Source: JAOZTV01 sp965371805 (lineage in GTDB: Bacteria > Acidobacteriota > Aminicenantia > UBA2199). Taken from it: a stretch of 64,000 nucleotides of DNA. How positions within the stretch are numbered: position 1 is the stretch's first letter; every line of letters starts with the position of its first letter. The stretch spans positions 1 through 64,000 of the forward strand of contig CBDUZW010000013.1 of assembly GCA_965371805.1 (NCBI GenBank), in the 5' to 3' direction. Shown here piece by piece: positions 52,019-61,216 of the stretch. Made by a program: the position numbers and the translations under genes. The notes beneath the pieces are model-generated. The model saw only the letters and a list, made by a program, of their open reading frames with translations. It did no database searches and was not told the origin of the DNA.

Positions 52019-53977
52019 ATGTCTGAAATAAAAAAAGAAAAACTGGTTTATGAACCTCTAAAAAGTATTGTAGAAGGCGCCCATATTAATACAATGGATG
52101 AATACAATAGGCTATACCGGTTATCAATGGATGACAAAGAGACATTCTGGTCTAAACAGGCATCAAGAATTGATTGGTTTAATAAATGGACAACGGTATA
52201 CGATTGTGATTATGATAATGTTGATTTTGGATGGTTTTTAGGCGGACGTCTTAACGCTTCCTATAACTGTGTTGATCGCCATCTTCAAACCAGGGGAGAT
52301 CAGGATGCTATAATTTGGGCAAAAGATGAACCCGGTGAATACCAGCACATAACATACCGTCAATTAAAACATGAAGTATCCCGTGTTGCAAATGTTCTCC
52401 GTAGTCATGGAGTTCGGAAAGGTGACAATATAATTATTTATATGCCGATGATTCCAGAATTGGCCTATACAATGTTAGCCTGTGCAAGGATTGGCGCCGT
52501 TCACTCGATCGTATTCGGGGGCTTTAGTTCTGAAGCAATTAGAGATCGGATTCTTGATGCAAAATCAAAATTAGTAGTGACTGCAAACGAAGGAGTCCGT
52601 GGAGGCAGAAAACTTCCCTTAAAAGGAATTGTTGATAAAGCAGTTGAAGGCCTGAGCATCATTGAAACAGTTTTAGTTGCAAGAAGAACTGATACTTTAG
52701 TAAATATGAAAGATGGAAGAGATTTTTGGCTGGATAAAGAATGTGAAAAGCAGAGATCTACATGTACTTATGAGTGGATGGGATCAGAAGACCCTTTATT
52801 TATACTCTATACATCAGGGTCTACAGGAAAGCCAAAGGGTGTTCTGCATACAACAGGCGGGTATCTAGTATATACTGCTATGACTCATGAACTTGTATTT
52901 GATTATCATCCAGGTGATATCTATTTTTGTGCAGCTGATATTGGCTGGATTACAGGTCATTCATATATAATATATGGACCATTGGCAAACGGTGCAACAA
53001 CTGTAATGTTCGAGTCAACACCGGTTTACCCTGATGCAGGAAGGTATTGGCAAATAGTTGATGATCTTGGCGTAAATATTTTTTATACTGCACCAACGGC
53101 AATCCGTACAATTAACAGGGCTGGAGATAAGTATGTCAAAAAATATTCAAGAAAATCATTAAGAATATTAGGAACTGTTGGTGAGCCCATAAATCCCGAA
53201 ACATGGAGGTGGTATTATAATGTAGTTGGAGAAAGTAGATGTGCAATAGTAGATACCTGGTGGCAAACAGAAACCGGAGGAATTCTTATGACTCCCCTTC
53301 CGGGTGTAACACCTTTAAAACCCGGATCTGCAACATTACCATTTTTTGGAATTAAACCAATTCTTGTAGATGATGATGGTAATATTTTGAAATCTAATGA
53401 GGTATCCGGGAATTTATGTATCGATTCATCATGGCCTGGCCAGGCAAGAACCGTATATGGAGATCATCACCGGTTTTTTGATACATATTTCAGTAAATTC
53501 CCAGGGAAATATTTTACAGGAGACGGCTGTACGAGGGATGAAGACGGATACTATTGGGTCACAGGAAGAGTTGATGATGTAATGAATATTTCTGGCCATA
53601 GAATGGGGACCGCAGAAGTAGAGAGCGCACTTGTCTCTCATGAATCTGTTGCTGAAGCAGCAGTTGTTGGGGTGCCTCATGAGATAAAAGGAACTGCAAT
53701 CTTTGCATTTGTAATAATACATACTGAAATGGAGACGAAAAATTATATAGAATTAATTGGCGCTTTAAAAAACCAGGTCCGCCATATAATAGGAACTTTT
53801 GCAACACCGGAACAGATAATGATAGTTCCCGGATTGCCAAAGACAAGATCTGGAAAAATCATGAGAAGGTTATTAAAAAAAATTGCTTCTGGAACTTATG
53901 ATGATTTGGGAAATATTACAACACTTGCTGACCCGGAAATAGTTGATACACTTATATCTATTCATAAGAGTCTATAG
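52019..53977 (+). CDS. acs: Acetyl-CoA synthetase
   Basis: Acs, 652 residues, the usual length, joins acetate, ATP and CoA into acetyl-CoA via acetyl-AMP. Conserved parts include IDWFNKWTTVYDCD, the adenylate-binding loop YTSGSTGKPKG near residue 263, WWQTETGG, YFTGDGC and the C-terminal PKTRSGKIMRRLLKK. There Lys613 matches the lysine whose acetylation shuts off the enzyme in other bacteria. It is monocistronic with its own promoter. It allows growth on or scavenging of acetate. Confidence 0.97.
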   Translation: MSEIKKEKLVYEPLKSIVEGAHINTMDEYNRLYRLSMDDKETFWSKQASRIDWFNKWTTVYDCDYDNVDFGWFLGGRLNASYNCVDRHLQTRGDQDAIIWAKDEPGEYQHITYRQLKHEVSRVANVLRSHGVRKGDNIIIYMPMIPELAYTMLACARIGAVHSIVFGGFSSEAIRDRILDAKSKLVVTANEGVRGGRKLPLKGIVDKAVEGLSIIETVLVARRTDTLVNMKDGRDFWLDKECEKQRSTCTYEWMGSEDPLFILYTSGSTGKPKGVLHTTGGYLVYTAMTHELVFDYHPGDIYFCAADIGWITGHSYIIYGPLANGATTVMFESTPVYPDAGRYWQIVDDLGVNIFYTAPTAIRTINRAGDKYVKKYSRKSLRILGTVGEPINPETWRWYYNVVGESRCAIVDTWWQTETGGILMTPLPGVTPLKPGSATLPFFGIKPILVDDDGNILKSNEVSGNLCIDSSWPGQARTVYGDHHRFFDTYFSKFPGKYFTGDGCTRDEDGYYWVTGRVDDVMNISGHRMGTAEVESALVSHESVAEAAVVGVPHEIKGTAIFAFVIIHTEMETKNYIELIGALKNQVRHIIGTFATPEQIMIVPGLPKTRSGKIMRRLLKKIASGTYDDLGNITTLADPEIVDTLISIHKSL

Positions 53978-54028
53978 ATAATAAAGTAGATAAACCAGCA
54001 ATAAAAAAATAAATTATAAAATTGTCAC

Positions 54029-55597
54029 TTAGTTATAGATCCATTCATCTATATTTTGTAAAAAGTCTCCGGATGACCCCATCATAGACGTTAGATTTTT
54101 AGGCATTTTAATCTCTTTTGAAACTCCCATATAAAAATATAAATTATAAAGCGGAATAAGAGGGAGATCCTCAACCCATATATTATGGGCTTTTATATAT
54201 ATGTTTTTTCTTCTATTTTTATCAAACTCATTTAATCCCATATCCAACAGTCTGTCCATCTTCTTTGACTTATACCCGGAATAATTAAAATACGAATTTG
54301 AGTATAAGATATCTCTCATATCATAATCTATATCCAGAACAAATCCGGAAAGAACCATCTCAAATTCTTTATTCCTTATTTTAGCAAGCATAAGCTGCTG
54401 TTCCAGAAACAATGGAACTAATTCAATATTATGTGCCTTTAGCTCCTTTGACAAAAAAAGGATAAATTCCTTTTTTACTCTACTTTTTGTATTTGCTAAA
54501 ATGGCAATAGATATCTTTTTTTTAATTGCTGTTGTCTTAAAAACATTTGCATAGGCTTGTTCATTTAATAATAAAAAAGGTGACTTAATAATTTCACCAT
54601 TATTTATTATGAACCTATTCAAAAAACTCCTGTGTAAAAGATTATAGATTATATGTCTTACATTTTTACTTAACTTTGGGACATTCAAATTAAATGCCAG
54701 ATAAGTATATCCAAATTTTTTATATTTTAATAATGTAAAACATTGTTTCCATTTTGGGTTTGTTTTATATGCCAATACACACTCCGGTGGCATGTCAACT
54801 ATATCGACTTCATTATTCATTAATTTTAATGGGCTATTATGAGAGTATAGGACTACTGAATATATAACTCTTGAATATAAAACTTTGTGATGATGAATCT
54901 TGTTATAGAACTTATTAGGAGATAAAATGATTTTTGAGGGCTTTTTAACCTCTTCATATTTTAAAGGCCCGCTACCTGACAATAATTTTTGTTTAAAATT
55001 TTCCAAACTTATACTTTTTATTTCATTAGAGTTTAAAATTTTAAAGGTTAAATAGTTTTTCCAGTTGGCATTTTTTTTTAAAAATATAATCTTTAACTTA
55101 AAATTTCCTTTTTTTTCAATTTTTTTTATCACATTTACATAAGTTCTGTAAGGAGAAATATATTTTCTGTTTTTAATTATATCAATTGTTGAAATAATAT
55201 CATCAGCATTAAGTTTTTTTCCATCAGAGAAGAAAATGTCTTTTTTAAGCACTAGATCAATAGCAAAAGATTCATTATCCTCTAATATCTTTACATTCTT
55301 TATTATTCTGCTCATTGGAATTCCATTACTATCAAAAAAATAAAGGGAGTCATAAACCTTATTGACCAGAATATTTGAAGTTTCATCTGTAACATAAACT
55401 GGATTTAAATTCTTTGGAAAGGTTAATATACCTATTCTCAATGTTTTTTTTTCATTTAGATGCTTCAGAGTAATTTCATCAGAGGAAAAATTTAATAATA
55501 TTACAATAGAAAACAAACTTACCAAACATATTAGTAATATCAGTTTTTTCAATTTCCACATATTATCTCTAAAGCTTTTCCTTTTATTCAGTTTCAT
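54029..55597 (-). CDS. ABC transporter substrate-binding protein, family 5
   Basis: A 522-residue binding protein of the oligopeptide (SBP_bac_5) class. Unlike most, it has a membrane anchor rather than a lipobox: LKKLILLICLVSLFSIVILL near residues 16-36. Family segments are KTLRIGILTFPKNLNPVYVT, LVLKKDIFFSDGKKLNADDI and WVEDLPLIPLYNLYF. Its cognate channel may be the OppB/OppC-type permeases encoded 20 kb away, since no transporter gene is adjacent. The protein is very rich in Lys, Ile and Asn. Confidence 0.85.
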   Translation of the reverse strand: MKLNKRKSFRDNMWKLKKLILLICLVSLFSIVILLNFSSDEITLKHLNEKKTLRIGILTFPKNLNPVYVTDETSNILVNKVYDSLYFFDSNGIPMSRIIKNVKILEDNESFAIDLVLKKDIFFSDGKKLNADDIISTIDIIKNRKYISPYRTYVNVIKKIEKKGNFKLKIIFLKKNANWKNYLTFKILNSNEIKSISLENFKQKLLSGSGPLKYEEVKKPSKIILSPNKFYNKIHHHKVLYSRVIYSVVLYSHNSPLKLMNNEVDIVDMPPECVLAYKTNPKWKQCFTLLKYKKFGYTYLAFNLNVPKLSKNVRHIIYNLLHRSFLNRFIINNGEIIKSPFLLLNEQAYANVFKTTAIKKKISIAILANTKSRVKKEFILFLSKELKAHNIELVPLFLEQQLMLAKIRNKEFEMVLSGFVLDIDYDMRDILYSNSYFNYSGYKSKKMDRLLDMGLNEFDKNRRKNIYIKAHNIWVEDLPLIPLYNLYFYMGVSKEIKMPKNLTSMMGSSGDFLQNIDEWIYN

Positions 55598-55966
55598 ACC
55601 TAAGTTAAAAAAAACAAAGCATCTTCAACGACAATAGAACGCCATCATTACTGTTTTTGTAAAACAACTCCCTTATAACCAGAATATGTAGCTTCACTTA
55701 ATATCATAGATATTTTTCTGGTTTTGTCAAACCTATATAATTAAACTGTTAAACATTCTCAGCGTAATTATATCATAAACTATTTTTTATTGAAGCCAAG
55801 AAGCAAATATTACTATTATAAATTAGTCATTTTTATAAAAACATACAGAGTCTACATATAGGTAGATTCACCTGGATTATTTTTGCGGGAGGCAAATTTT
55901 CTTTTTTACATATCAGGTTGAAAAAAGTTGATACTTAAACTATATATTAAAGATCAGGAGTAGATG
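55598..55966. other. Intergenic stretch without a visible gene
   Basis: About 370 AT-rich bases between divergent genes. Apart from the promoter at 55918-55946, I see no open frame with a ribosome binding site, no stable hairpin with a T-tract and no RNA gene. Confidence 0.5.
55918..55946 (+). promoter_or_regulatory. Promoter of the secreted 152-residue protein
   Basis: TTGAAA (55918-55923), a 17-base spacer and TATATA (55941-55946) lie about 20 bases before the ATG, with CAGGAG in the leader. Confidence 0.45.
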
Positions 55967-56425
55967 ATGGGTAAAGATAAGAGAACTGGGATAAATTATT
56001 TATTTATTCTTATTATATTTTTTTCAATAACGACAGGTTTCATATGGACAGAAAATGGTCAATCTAAAAATGAAAAGCTTGCCGAATTAAGAAAAAAGAC
56101 AAAAATTCGAACCGGGAAAGCTGTATACTCTTCAAGAGAAAAGGTTATCGTATATTTTCAGGGACTGCCGGGAAATAGATATGATCTCATTACTATTGTC
56201 CCAGAATCAAATCCTGACACTTTGGTAGATATTAAAAAATTTACCAGACGATTGAAAAGAGGATCATTTAATTTTGGGACTTTTAAACCTGGTCTTTATC
56301 AAGTCAGGGTATACTTCAACTGGAATGAAGATACAGATTCAGATGTGCAGGTACGGCGTTCGTTTATGGTCAAGTATAATTCCAGGAAAGGAATAAGAAG
56401 AAAAAACCAATTACTGGATCATTAA
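55967..56425 (+). CDS. Secreted protein, possible Ig-like fold, unknown function
   Basis: A 152-residue protein with an N-terminal hydrophobic segment (INYLFILIIFFSITTGFIW) and a beta-rich mature part: GKAVYSSREKVIVYFQGLPG, then KPGLYQVRVYFNW. This looks like an Ig-like domain that ends with a strand of the type YQVRVYF. The frame ends at 56425, but a shift by one base at AAAAAA (near 56405) would continue it with a Gly-zipper-like segment (ITGSLIGSLIGSLL) to about 56510. The second ATG is chosen for its spacing from CAGGAG. Confidence 0.6.
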   Translation: MGKDKRTGINYLFILIIFFSITTGFIWTENGQSKNEKLAELRKKTKIRTGKAVYSSREKVIVYFQGLPGNRYDLITIVPESNPDTLVDIKKFTRRLKRGSFNFGTFKPGLYQVRVYFNWNEDTDSDVQVRRSFMVKYNSRKGIRRKNQLLDH

Positions 56426-56521
56426 TAGGTTCACTCATTGGATCACTTTTAAAAATTGAGAAAAATAAGTACCTGGATGAATTAGATCTGACATCCATAC
56501 AATACATTTAATTCTATTTTA

Positions 56522-56550
56522 TTGACAGTTCCTTTCGTTAAAGATAAAAT
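56522..56550 (+). promoter_or_regulatory. Promoter of the truncated-PPC lipoprotein
   Basis: TTGACA (56522-56527), a 17-base spacer and TAAAAT (56545-56550) end five bases before the ATG at 56556. No SD is present; a leaderless mRNA is predicted. Confidence 0.65.
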
Positions 56551-56555
56551 TACTG

Positions 56556-57932
56556 ATGAAAAAATCAAACATAATACTTATTATAATTCTGGTTTTATTT
56601 CTGTTTAATAACTGTCAAAATGTTACAGAACCAAATACCGGGGAACCTGTCATTGAAGAACCCAAAACCCATGTGGGAACCTGGTATTTTTATACTGAAT
56701 ATTTTTATGGTTTTGCAGAGATCAAAATAATTGAAACTCATACAGAAGATACATTTGAAAAAATTTGGTATGGTTGGGCAAATAGTCAATGGAAAGAATT
56801 ATTCGGATTTAGAGGCACGATCAATAAAACCTCTGATGAAAATGTTTTTCAGTTGACACTTCATGAAATGGGCATACCAGAAACCCCGGAAGCGTTAACC
56901 TGGAGAGACAATACTTGGGGATATTTTGAAGCTTATAGAAATCATTCCTGGGGGTTTAGCTCAACCCTCTCAGTTACATATCAATTTTCCGGTGACAATT
57001 TAATCAGCCAATGTGATATTGATGGAGATGGGATAATCTCCACTGATATTAGAAAATTAGAGAACATTACAAGCTTTAAAAACGAAGATGATTCTACACA
57101 TGCCACCATGGACGGTACCTATCCTCATATTCAATATGCAGGACTTGGTTTTCACAACAATCAATATACTGCAGCAATATATATTCAGATCATTGATATT
57201 TTTGTCCCCTATGATAAAGACAGCTTTGATATTACTGCAGAAATCCGAAGTACAGATGATGCAAGAATTAATATACCTTTGACGTACTATCCGGACCGTT
57301 ATGAGTGGGGTAATTCAGATTATAGAATGTATAATAAACCTATAAAGGGCCTATGGTGGATTTCAAAAATCGCTATTAACTGTATAGATGGCAGTAAATC
57401 GGTTCTTATAGCAGACAATCCCTATGTTTCAGGTTATTCTGCAAGTATTACTACAAGCGCCGCATCCCAAGGCAGTTTTTTAAACGAAACATATATAGGC
57501 CAGGATTATGCGTGGGAAGAAAAAAGCAATCTATTCTATCTTGAAACCTTCAAAAATGGCAGCACTCCTCAAACTTCCAGAACAGACACACATATTAGAA
57601 TCTATAGTGAAGAAGATACTGAAAAATGGTTTGCTGCAAATAATGGTGGTGGACGTGAAGATTTCGCTGCAGGCTTAAGAGTCTGCCTGCAACACGGCAA
57701 AACATATTATATACAAGTCATAGATATTTTTAGTGAGAGTGGAACTTATTCTTTCAAAATAACCGGGAATGGCTTTAATGGAAGCTCGACGAATACTGTT
57801 TCTATACCTGATAAGTATGAACCTGATGACACATATTCAGAGGCTACAAGAATATATTTAAACGAAGTACAGGATCACTCATTTTCAAAAGCAGGTGAAA
57901 GTGACTGGTTTATTTTTACTGCCCCGAATTAA
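56556..57932 (+). CDS. Lipoprotein with a truncated C-terminal PPC domain
   Basis: A 458-residue secreted protein. The signal sequence ends in FLFNNC (Cys20), a weak lipobox. The middle is beta-rich without a family I know. Near residues 310-420 there is a PPC-like domain (YTIQVIDIFSESGTYSFKIT-like segment). A second one then starts (DKYEPDDTYSEATRIYLNEV) and stops at DWFIFTAPN, about half way through the fold. The stop at 57930-57932 therefore probably truncates the protein, or this gene lost its 3' end. It converges on the C69 gene with a three-base gap. Confidence 0.65.
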   Translation: MKKSNIILIIILVLFLFNNCQNVTEPNTGEPVIEEPKTHVGTWYFYTEYFYGFAEIKIIETHTEDTFEKIWYGWANSQWKELFGFRGTINKTSDENVFQLTLHEMGIPETPEALTWRDNTWGYFEAYRNHSWGFSSTLSVTYQFSGDNLISQCDIDGDGIISTDIRKLENITSFKNEDDSTHATMDGTYPHIQYAGLGFHNNQYTAAIYIQIIDIFVPYDKDSFDITAEIRSTDDARINIPLTYYPDRYEWGNSDYRMYNKPIKGLWWISKIAINCIDGSKSVLIADNPYVSGYSASITTSAASQGSFLNETYIGQDYAWEEKSNLFYLETFKNGSTPQTSRTDTHIRIYSEEDTEKWFAANNGGGREDFAAGLRVCLQHGKTYYIQVIDIFSESGTYSFKITGNGFNGSSTNTVSIPDKYEPDDTYSEATRIYLNEVQDHSFSKAGESDWFIFTAPN

Positions 57933-57935
57933 TAG

Positions 57936-59387
57936 TTACTCTGATCTTTTTTTGAGCAGTCGAATAGCCAAATCTATTCCCCGGGCTAAATTATTATTTG
58001 TAGATTCAGTAAGGTATTCAATTGCTTTTTTTCTGTTCTTTTTATTTAAAATGATATAATTGGTTATAATTTCCTTGTATTTCAATCTCATGTTTTTTTC
58101 AAAAGATCTTATTTCAGGCAGGAAATAATTATTCCATTTTGAAAAATTCATTCTTAAACGCTTATTCATTCTTCTGAAAATCCAGAAAGCGGATTGATTA
58201 TCCGGAATCTCTCCAGCCGATGAATACCTCTCATCTATTTTACTTATCCCGAAAAACACTGGAAAATATGGAGTAGTAAAAGCTGAACCCGGACCTCCCC
58301 ATATCACGGCCCCCACTTCAACCGGCAGTGATTTATTTAGCTGGATCACACTGGTATGAACCGTATCCAATATCCCAATTGCCCTGTTTTTATTCTTTAT
58401 CTCGGGTATTCCCCTTGATGCATTATATTTTGTGTCTTTATAATAGTCTCTTAATATGTCAATAAGCATCATAACATCAATTTTTTTTTCAGGTTTTAAA
58501 GTAAGAGGGAAAAGAAATGATTCAGAATTTTGTTTTTTCACCGGATTTAGTAAGGACTGTGCCCTCCAGATTCTTCTTGAATTATAATGAGGCATGTCAC
58601 TTATATTTTTTCTACCACCAAATGTTTTTGAAAAGTTAAATTTTTTTTCATTTCCTTTGCCAATCAAACCATTTTTTTTTGCAAAATTATATAAATGCTT
58701 AGAATAAAGAAAATTATTTTTATCTTTAAAATCCACCAATCCGATCCTGTATCCATTTGCAGCTACAAGGTAACTATCATCCGGAACCTTAGCCGCAACC
58801 CAGTTTTTGCCACCAGCTGCTTCTATATACCAGGCTTCATTATAATCCGCTACTCCAACTCCACTTGCATAACTGATCCCATAATCTGAATAGAATTTTC
58901 CTATTAATTCCACACATTCTCTTGCTGTTTTTGATCTTTCCAAAGCAATATACCTGATATATCCTGAAACTCCATTTTTTAACAATGGATCATGTTTTCT
59001 TGCAAAATCATTTCTGTCATCCATTAATGAGACACCTCCGGCAATTGCAACCCCATACTCGTTAATTGCCTTTGCATCTCCTTCAGAATATCCATAGTAA
59101 CAATTCATGACCAGCATTCTATAAGTTTTTCTAATTTGATGTATTCTTACCCCATTTTTCATATTTATCATACTTCCCGGTGGATATATTACTGATTTTA
59201 TGATTTCTATATTTGAAGCAACATCACCGGAAAGGTCATTATTGTGAGCAAGTAGTACAGAACCATCTACAGAAGTATTTTTACCGACAAGGATCATTGT
59301 ACATGAACACAGAAAATTATTTAACAAAAAAAATAGTATCACAAACAAGAGAACTATTTTAAATCTCCTACATATGATTTTTCCCAT
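57936..59387 (-). CDS. C69-family dipeptidase-like Ntn hydrolase, exported
   Basis: A 483-residue protein. After a hydrophobic leader comes CTMILVGKNTSVDGSVLLAH with Cys29 as the likely N-terminal nucleophile. Further family parts are YGYSEGDAKAINEYGVAIAG, SYASGVGVADYNEAWYIEAA, WVAAKVPDDSYLVAANGYRI and SVIQLNKSLPVEVGAVIWGG. These match the secreted dipeptidase (peptidase C69/DUF3) family. It probably degrades peptides in the periplasm. It has a leaderless-type promoter. Confidence 0.85.
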   Translation of the reverse strand: MGKIICRRFKIVLLFVILFFLLNNFLCSCTMILVGKNTSVDGSVLLAHNNDLSGDVASNIEIIKSVIYPPGSMINMKNGVRIHQIRKTYRMLVMNCYYGYSEGDAKAINEYGVAIAGGVSLMDDRNDFARKHDPLLKNGVSGYIRYIALERSKTARECVELIGKFYSDYGISYASGVGVADYNEAWYIEAAGGKNWVAAKVPDDSYLVAANGYRIGLVDFKDKNNFLYSKHLYNFAKKNGLIGKGNEKKFNFSKTFGGRKNISDMPHYNSRRIWRAQSLLNPVKKQNSESFLFPLTLKPEKKIDVMMLIDILRDYYKDTKYNASRGIPEIKNKNRAIGILDTVHTSVIQLNKSLPVEVGAVIWGGPGSAFTTPYFPVFFGISKIDERYSSAGEIPDNQSAFWIFRRMNKRLRMNFSKWNNYFLPEIRSFEKNMRLKYKEIITNYIILNKKNRKKAIEYLTESTNNNLARGIDLAIRLLKKRSE

Positions 59388-59393
59388 TTCTAA

Positions 59394-59422
59394 ATAATAG
59401 AACCATAAAAATTTAATGTCAA
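59394..59422 (-). promoter_or_regulatory. Promoter of the C69 dipeptidase gene
   Basis: On the minus strand TTGACA (59417-59422), a 17-base spacer and TATTAT (59394-59399) end six bases before the ATG at 59387. No SD is present. Confidence 0.65.
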
Positions 59423-59692
59423 GAATTTAAAAAAGAAAAACAATCAATAGTAATACTCTGATACTTTCATTTTACATTTACAAAAATCTGGTTGGAATTA
59501 TTTACATTCTATTTTCATAGTAGCCAAGATTGATTTTTTTTATTTCTCCCTAAATTTTATACTATTAAAGAAATACCAATTAATAATATGACTTTTTTAA
59601 AAAAAATAATTATGATATTCTATATCTTCTTAAATAATTAAAAAATGTAGTAAATGAAGAGCCTTTATGGATCATTGATACGAGAAGATAGA

Positions 59693-60304
59693 ATGAATTC
59701 TAAAGTTAAATACATATTATTATCCATTATGGTTATCACTGTTTTTACAATGTATTCACAAATTCTTTATTCTCAGGAAGACAGGCTTAAATGGCAGCCT
59801 CCGGAAAAAATCATGGATGCTATTGGTGTTAAAACAGGAATGAAAATAGGTGAAGCTGGTGTCGGACGTGGATATTTCACCTTCCCTCTTGCATCCAGGG
59901 TTGGTACTTCAGGAAAAATTTATGCAAACGATATATCTGGATACTATCTGTCTATACTAAGGGATAGAGCAAAAAAAGAAAATTTAAAACAGATAAAGAC
60001 TATTTTAGGAGATGTTACCGATCCGCTTTTTCCCGAGAAAAACCTCGATATGATTATTATGGTTTATGTCCTCCATTGTCTGGAAAAACCTGTGGCATTC
60101 ACAAATTCAATTCCCAAATATTTAAAAAAAAATGGATTGTTTGTGATCATTGAGCGAAATTCGACTAGAGATAGAGGACATTACCCTTCATTCATGTCCA
60201 ATAGACAGATTCTTGAAGTAATCCAGAAAACATCTTTTACCTTAGTAAAAAAGGAAACCTTCCTGCCAAAGGATACAATATATATCTATAAAATTAAAAA
60301 ATAG
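59693..60304 (+). CDS. Class I SAM-dependent methyltransferase with a signal peptide
   Basis: A 203-residue protein with a hydrophobic N-terminus (VKYILLSIMVITVFTMYSQI, then LYSQ) typical of an exported protein. A class I methyltransferase follows: motif I GEAGVGRGYFTFPLAS, acidic IYANDISG and LDMIIMVYVLHCLEKP. SAM is not expected in the periplasm, so the signal-like segment may instead anchor the enzyme facing the cytoplasm. The start at 59693 gives the cleanest N-terminus; an ATG at 59654 is also in frame. Confidence 0.75.
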   Translation: MNSKVKYILLSIMVITVFTMYSQILYSQEDRLKWQPPEKIMDAIGVKTGMKIGEAGVGRGYFTFPLASRVGTSGKIYANDISGYYLSILRDRAKKENLKQIKTILGDVTDPLFPEKNLDMIIMVYVLHCLEKPVAFTNSIPKYLKKNGLFVIIERNSTRDRGHYPSFMSNRQILEVIQKTSFTLVKKETFLPKDTIYIYKIKK

Positions 60305-60383
60305 TTTATAATCGTTGCCACTAAGTTTAACAGGATGAGAATTAAAATCTGGTGCCTGGCAGGATTTTTTTTTCAATATTCAG

Positions 60384-60411
60384 TTGAAAAAAAGATGTAT
60401 TCACATATTAT
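60384..60411 (+). promoter_or_regulatory. Promoter of the 210-residue unknown gene
   Basis: TTGAAA (60384-60389), a 16-base spacer and TATTAT (60406-60411) precede the ATG at 60461, with AGGAG in the leader. Confidence 0.4.
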
Positions 60412-60460
60412 TAATTTAGTACCTTTTTAACGATTGGAAATATTACAAAAGGAGAAAAAA

Positions 60461-61093
60461 ATGAAAAATTCTAAAACTTTCAGTTTTACTTGTCAAAGTA
60501 GTAAAAAAACTACTTTAAAGTACAAAGAAATTTCTTATGACCTGCTTTTTAAAGATGCTGTTTTAAAAATATCCATTGATGAGAACAATTATATCGAAAT
60601 GAGTAAGAAAAACCAGGAATTCCCATCTGAGGCAACAATTGTTGATGGATTTGCTTTATCCCATCAAAAAAAGGGAGATATTGATTATAAAAAGCATTTT
60701 AAAATATGTTGGGATAATGAGACTATGTTCGTACCTGTATTACTGTTTTTAGAAGTTCCTGAAAAGATAATAAAGGAATATTGGCAAGGCGGAAGTATTG
60801 AATTGGGCATTGAAAATGAAAAAGATTATTTTATAGAGTATAAAGATGGAATTACAGCTGAGTTTATTCAGGAAAAAAAAGGAAAATACTCATTTTCATT
60901 TAGTACAGGATTAAATGGATTTATTGAATCAGCAAAGGACGGTTCTCACATCATCAAATATAAAGGAGATACTATTGATTCAGATATAAAAGATTTTAGA
61001 GCAATATCAAAATTCATCGTTTCAAGATCAAAATATACAAATAATTTTATTCTCTATTTTCAGGAATATGCAGAGGTAACTATCTCAATATAG
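60461..61093 (+). CDS. Cytoplasmic protein of unknown function
   Basis: A 210-residue protein without signal peptide, beginning MKNSKTFSFTCQSSKKTTLK. The pattern is of many beta strands with acidic turns (IDENNYIEMSKKNQEF, IELGIENEKDYFIEYKDG, HIIKYKGDTIDSDIKDF). I do not recognise it. AAAGGAG stands before the ATG at 60461; the longer frame from 60434 starts upstream of that SD. It stands alone between the methyltransferase and the BNR protein. Confidence 0.65.
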   Translation: MKNSKTFSFTCQSSKKTTLKYKEISYDLLFKDAVLKISIDENNYIEMSKKNQEFPSEATIVDGFALSHQKKGDIDYKKHFKICWDNETMFVPVLLFLEVPEKIIKEYWQGGSIELGIENEKDYFIEYKDGITAEFIQEKKGKYSFSFSTGLNGFIESAKDGSHIIKYKGDTIDSDIKDFRAISKFIVSRSKYTNNFILYFQEYAEVTISI

Positions 61094-61107
61094 AGAAAGA
61101 TCATAAC

Positions 61108-61137
61108 TTGAGTTTTTTTTACTGAATATGCTATAAT
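61108..61137 (+). promoter_or_regulatory. Promoter of the BNR-repeat protein
   Basis: TTGAGT (61108-61113), an 18-base spacer and TATAAT (61132-61137) precede a leader of about 75 bases that ends with GGAGG. Confidence 0.5.
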
Positions 61138-61216
61138 CCATGAATAAAACTAGTCAAAATTCAATTTTTAAACTGCCAATTTTTAATAGACTGACAGGGC
61201 TGGTATGGAGGTAAGA

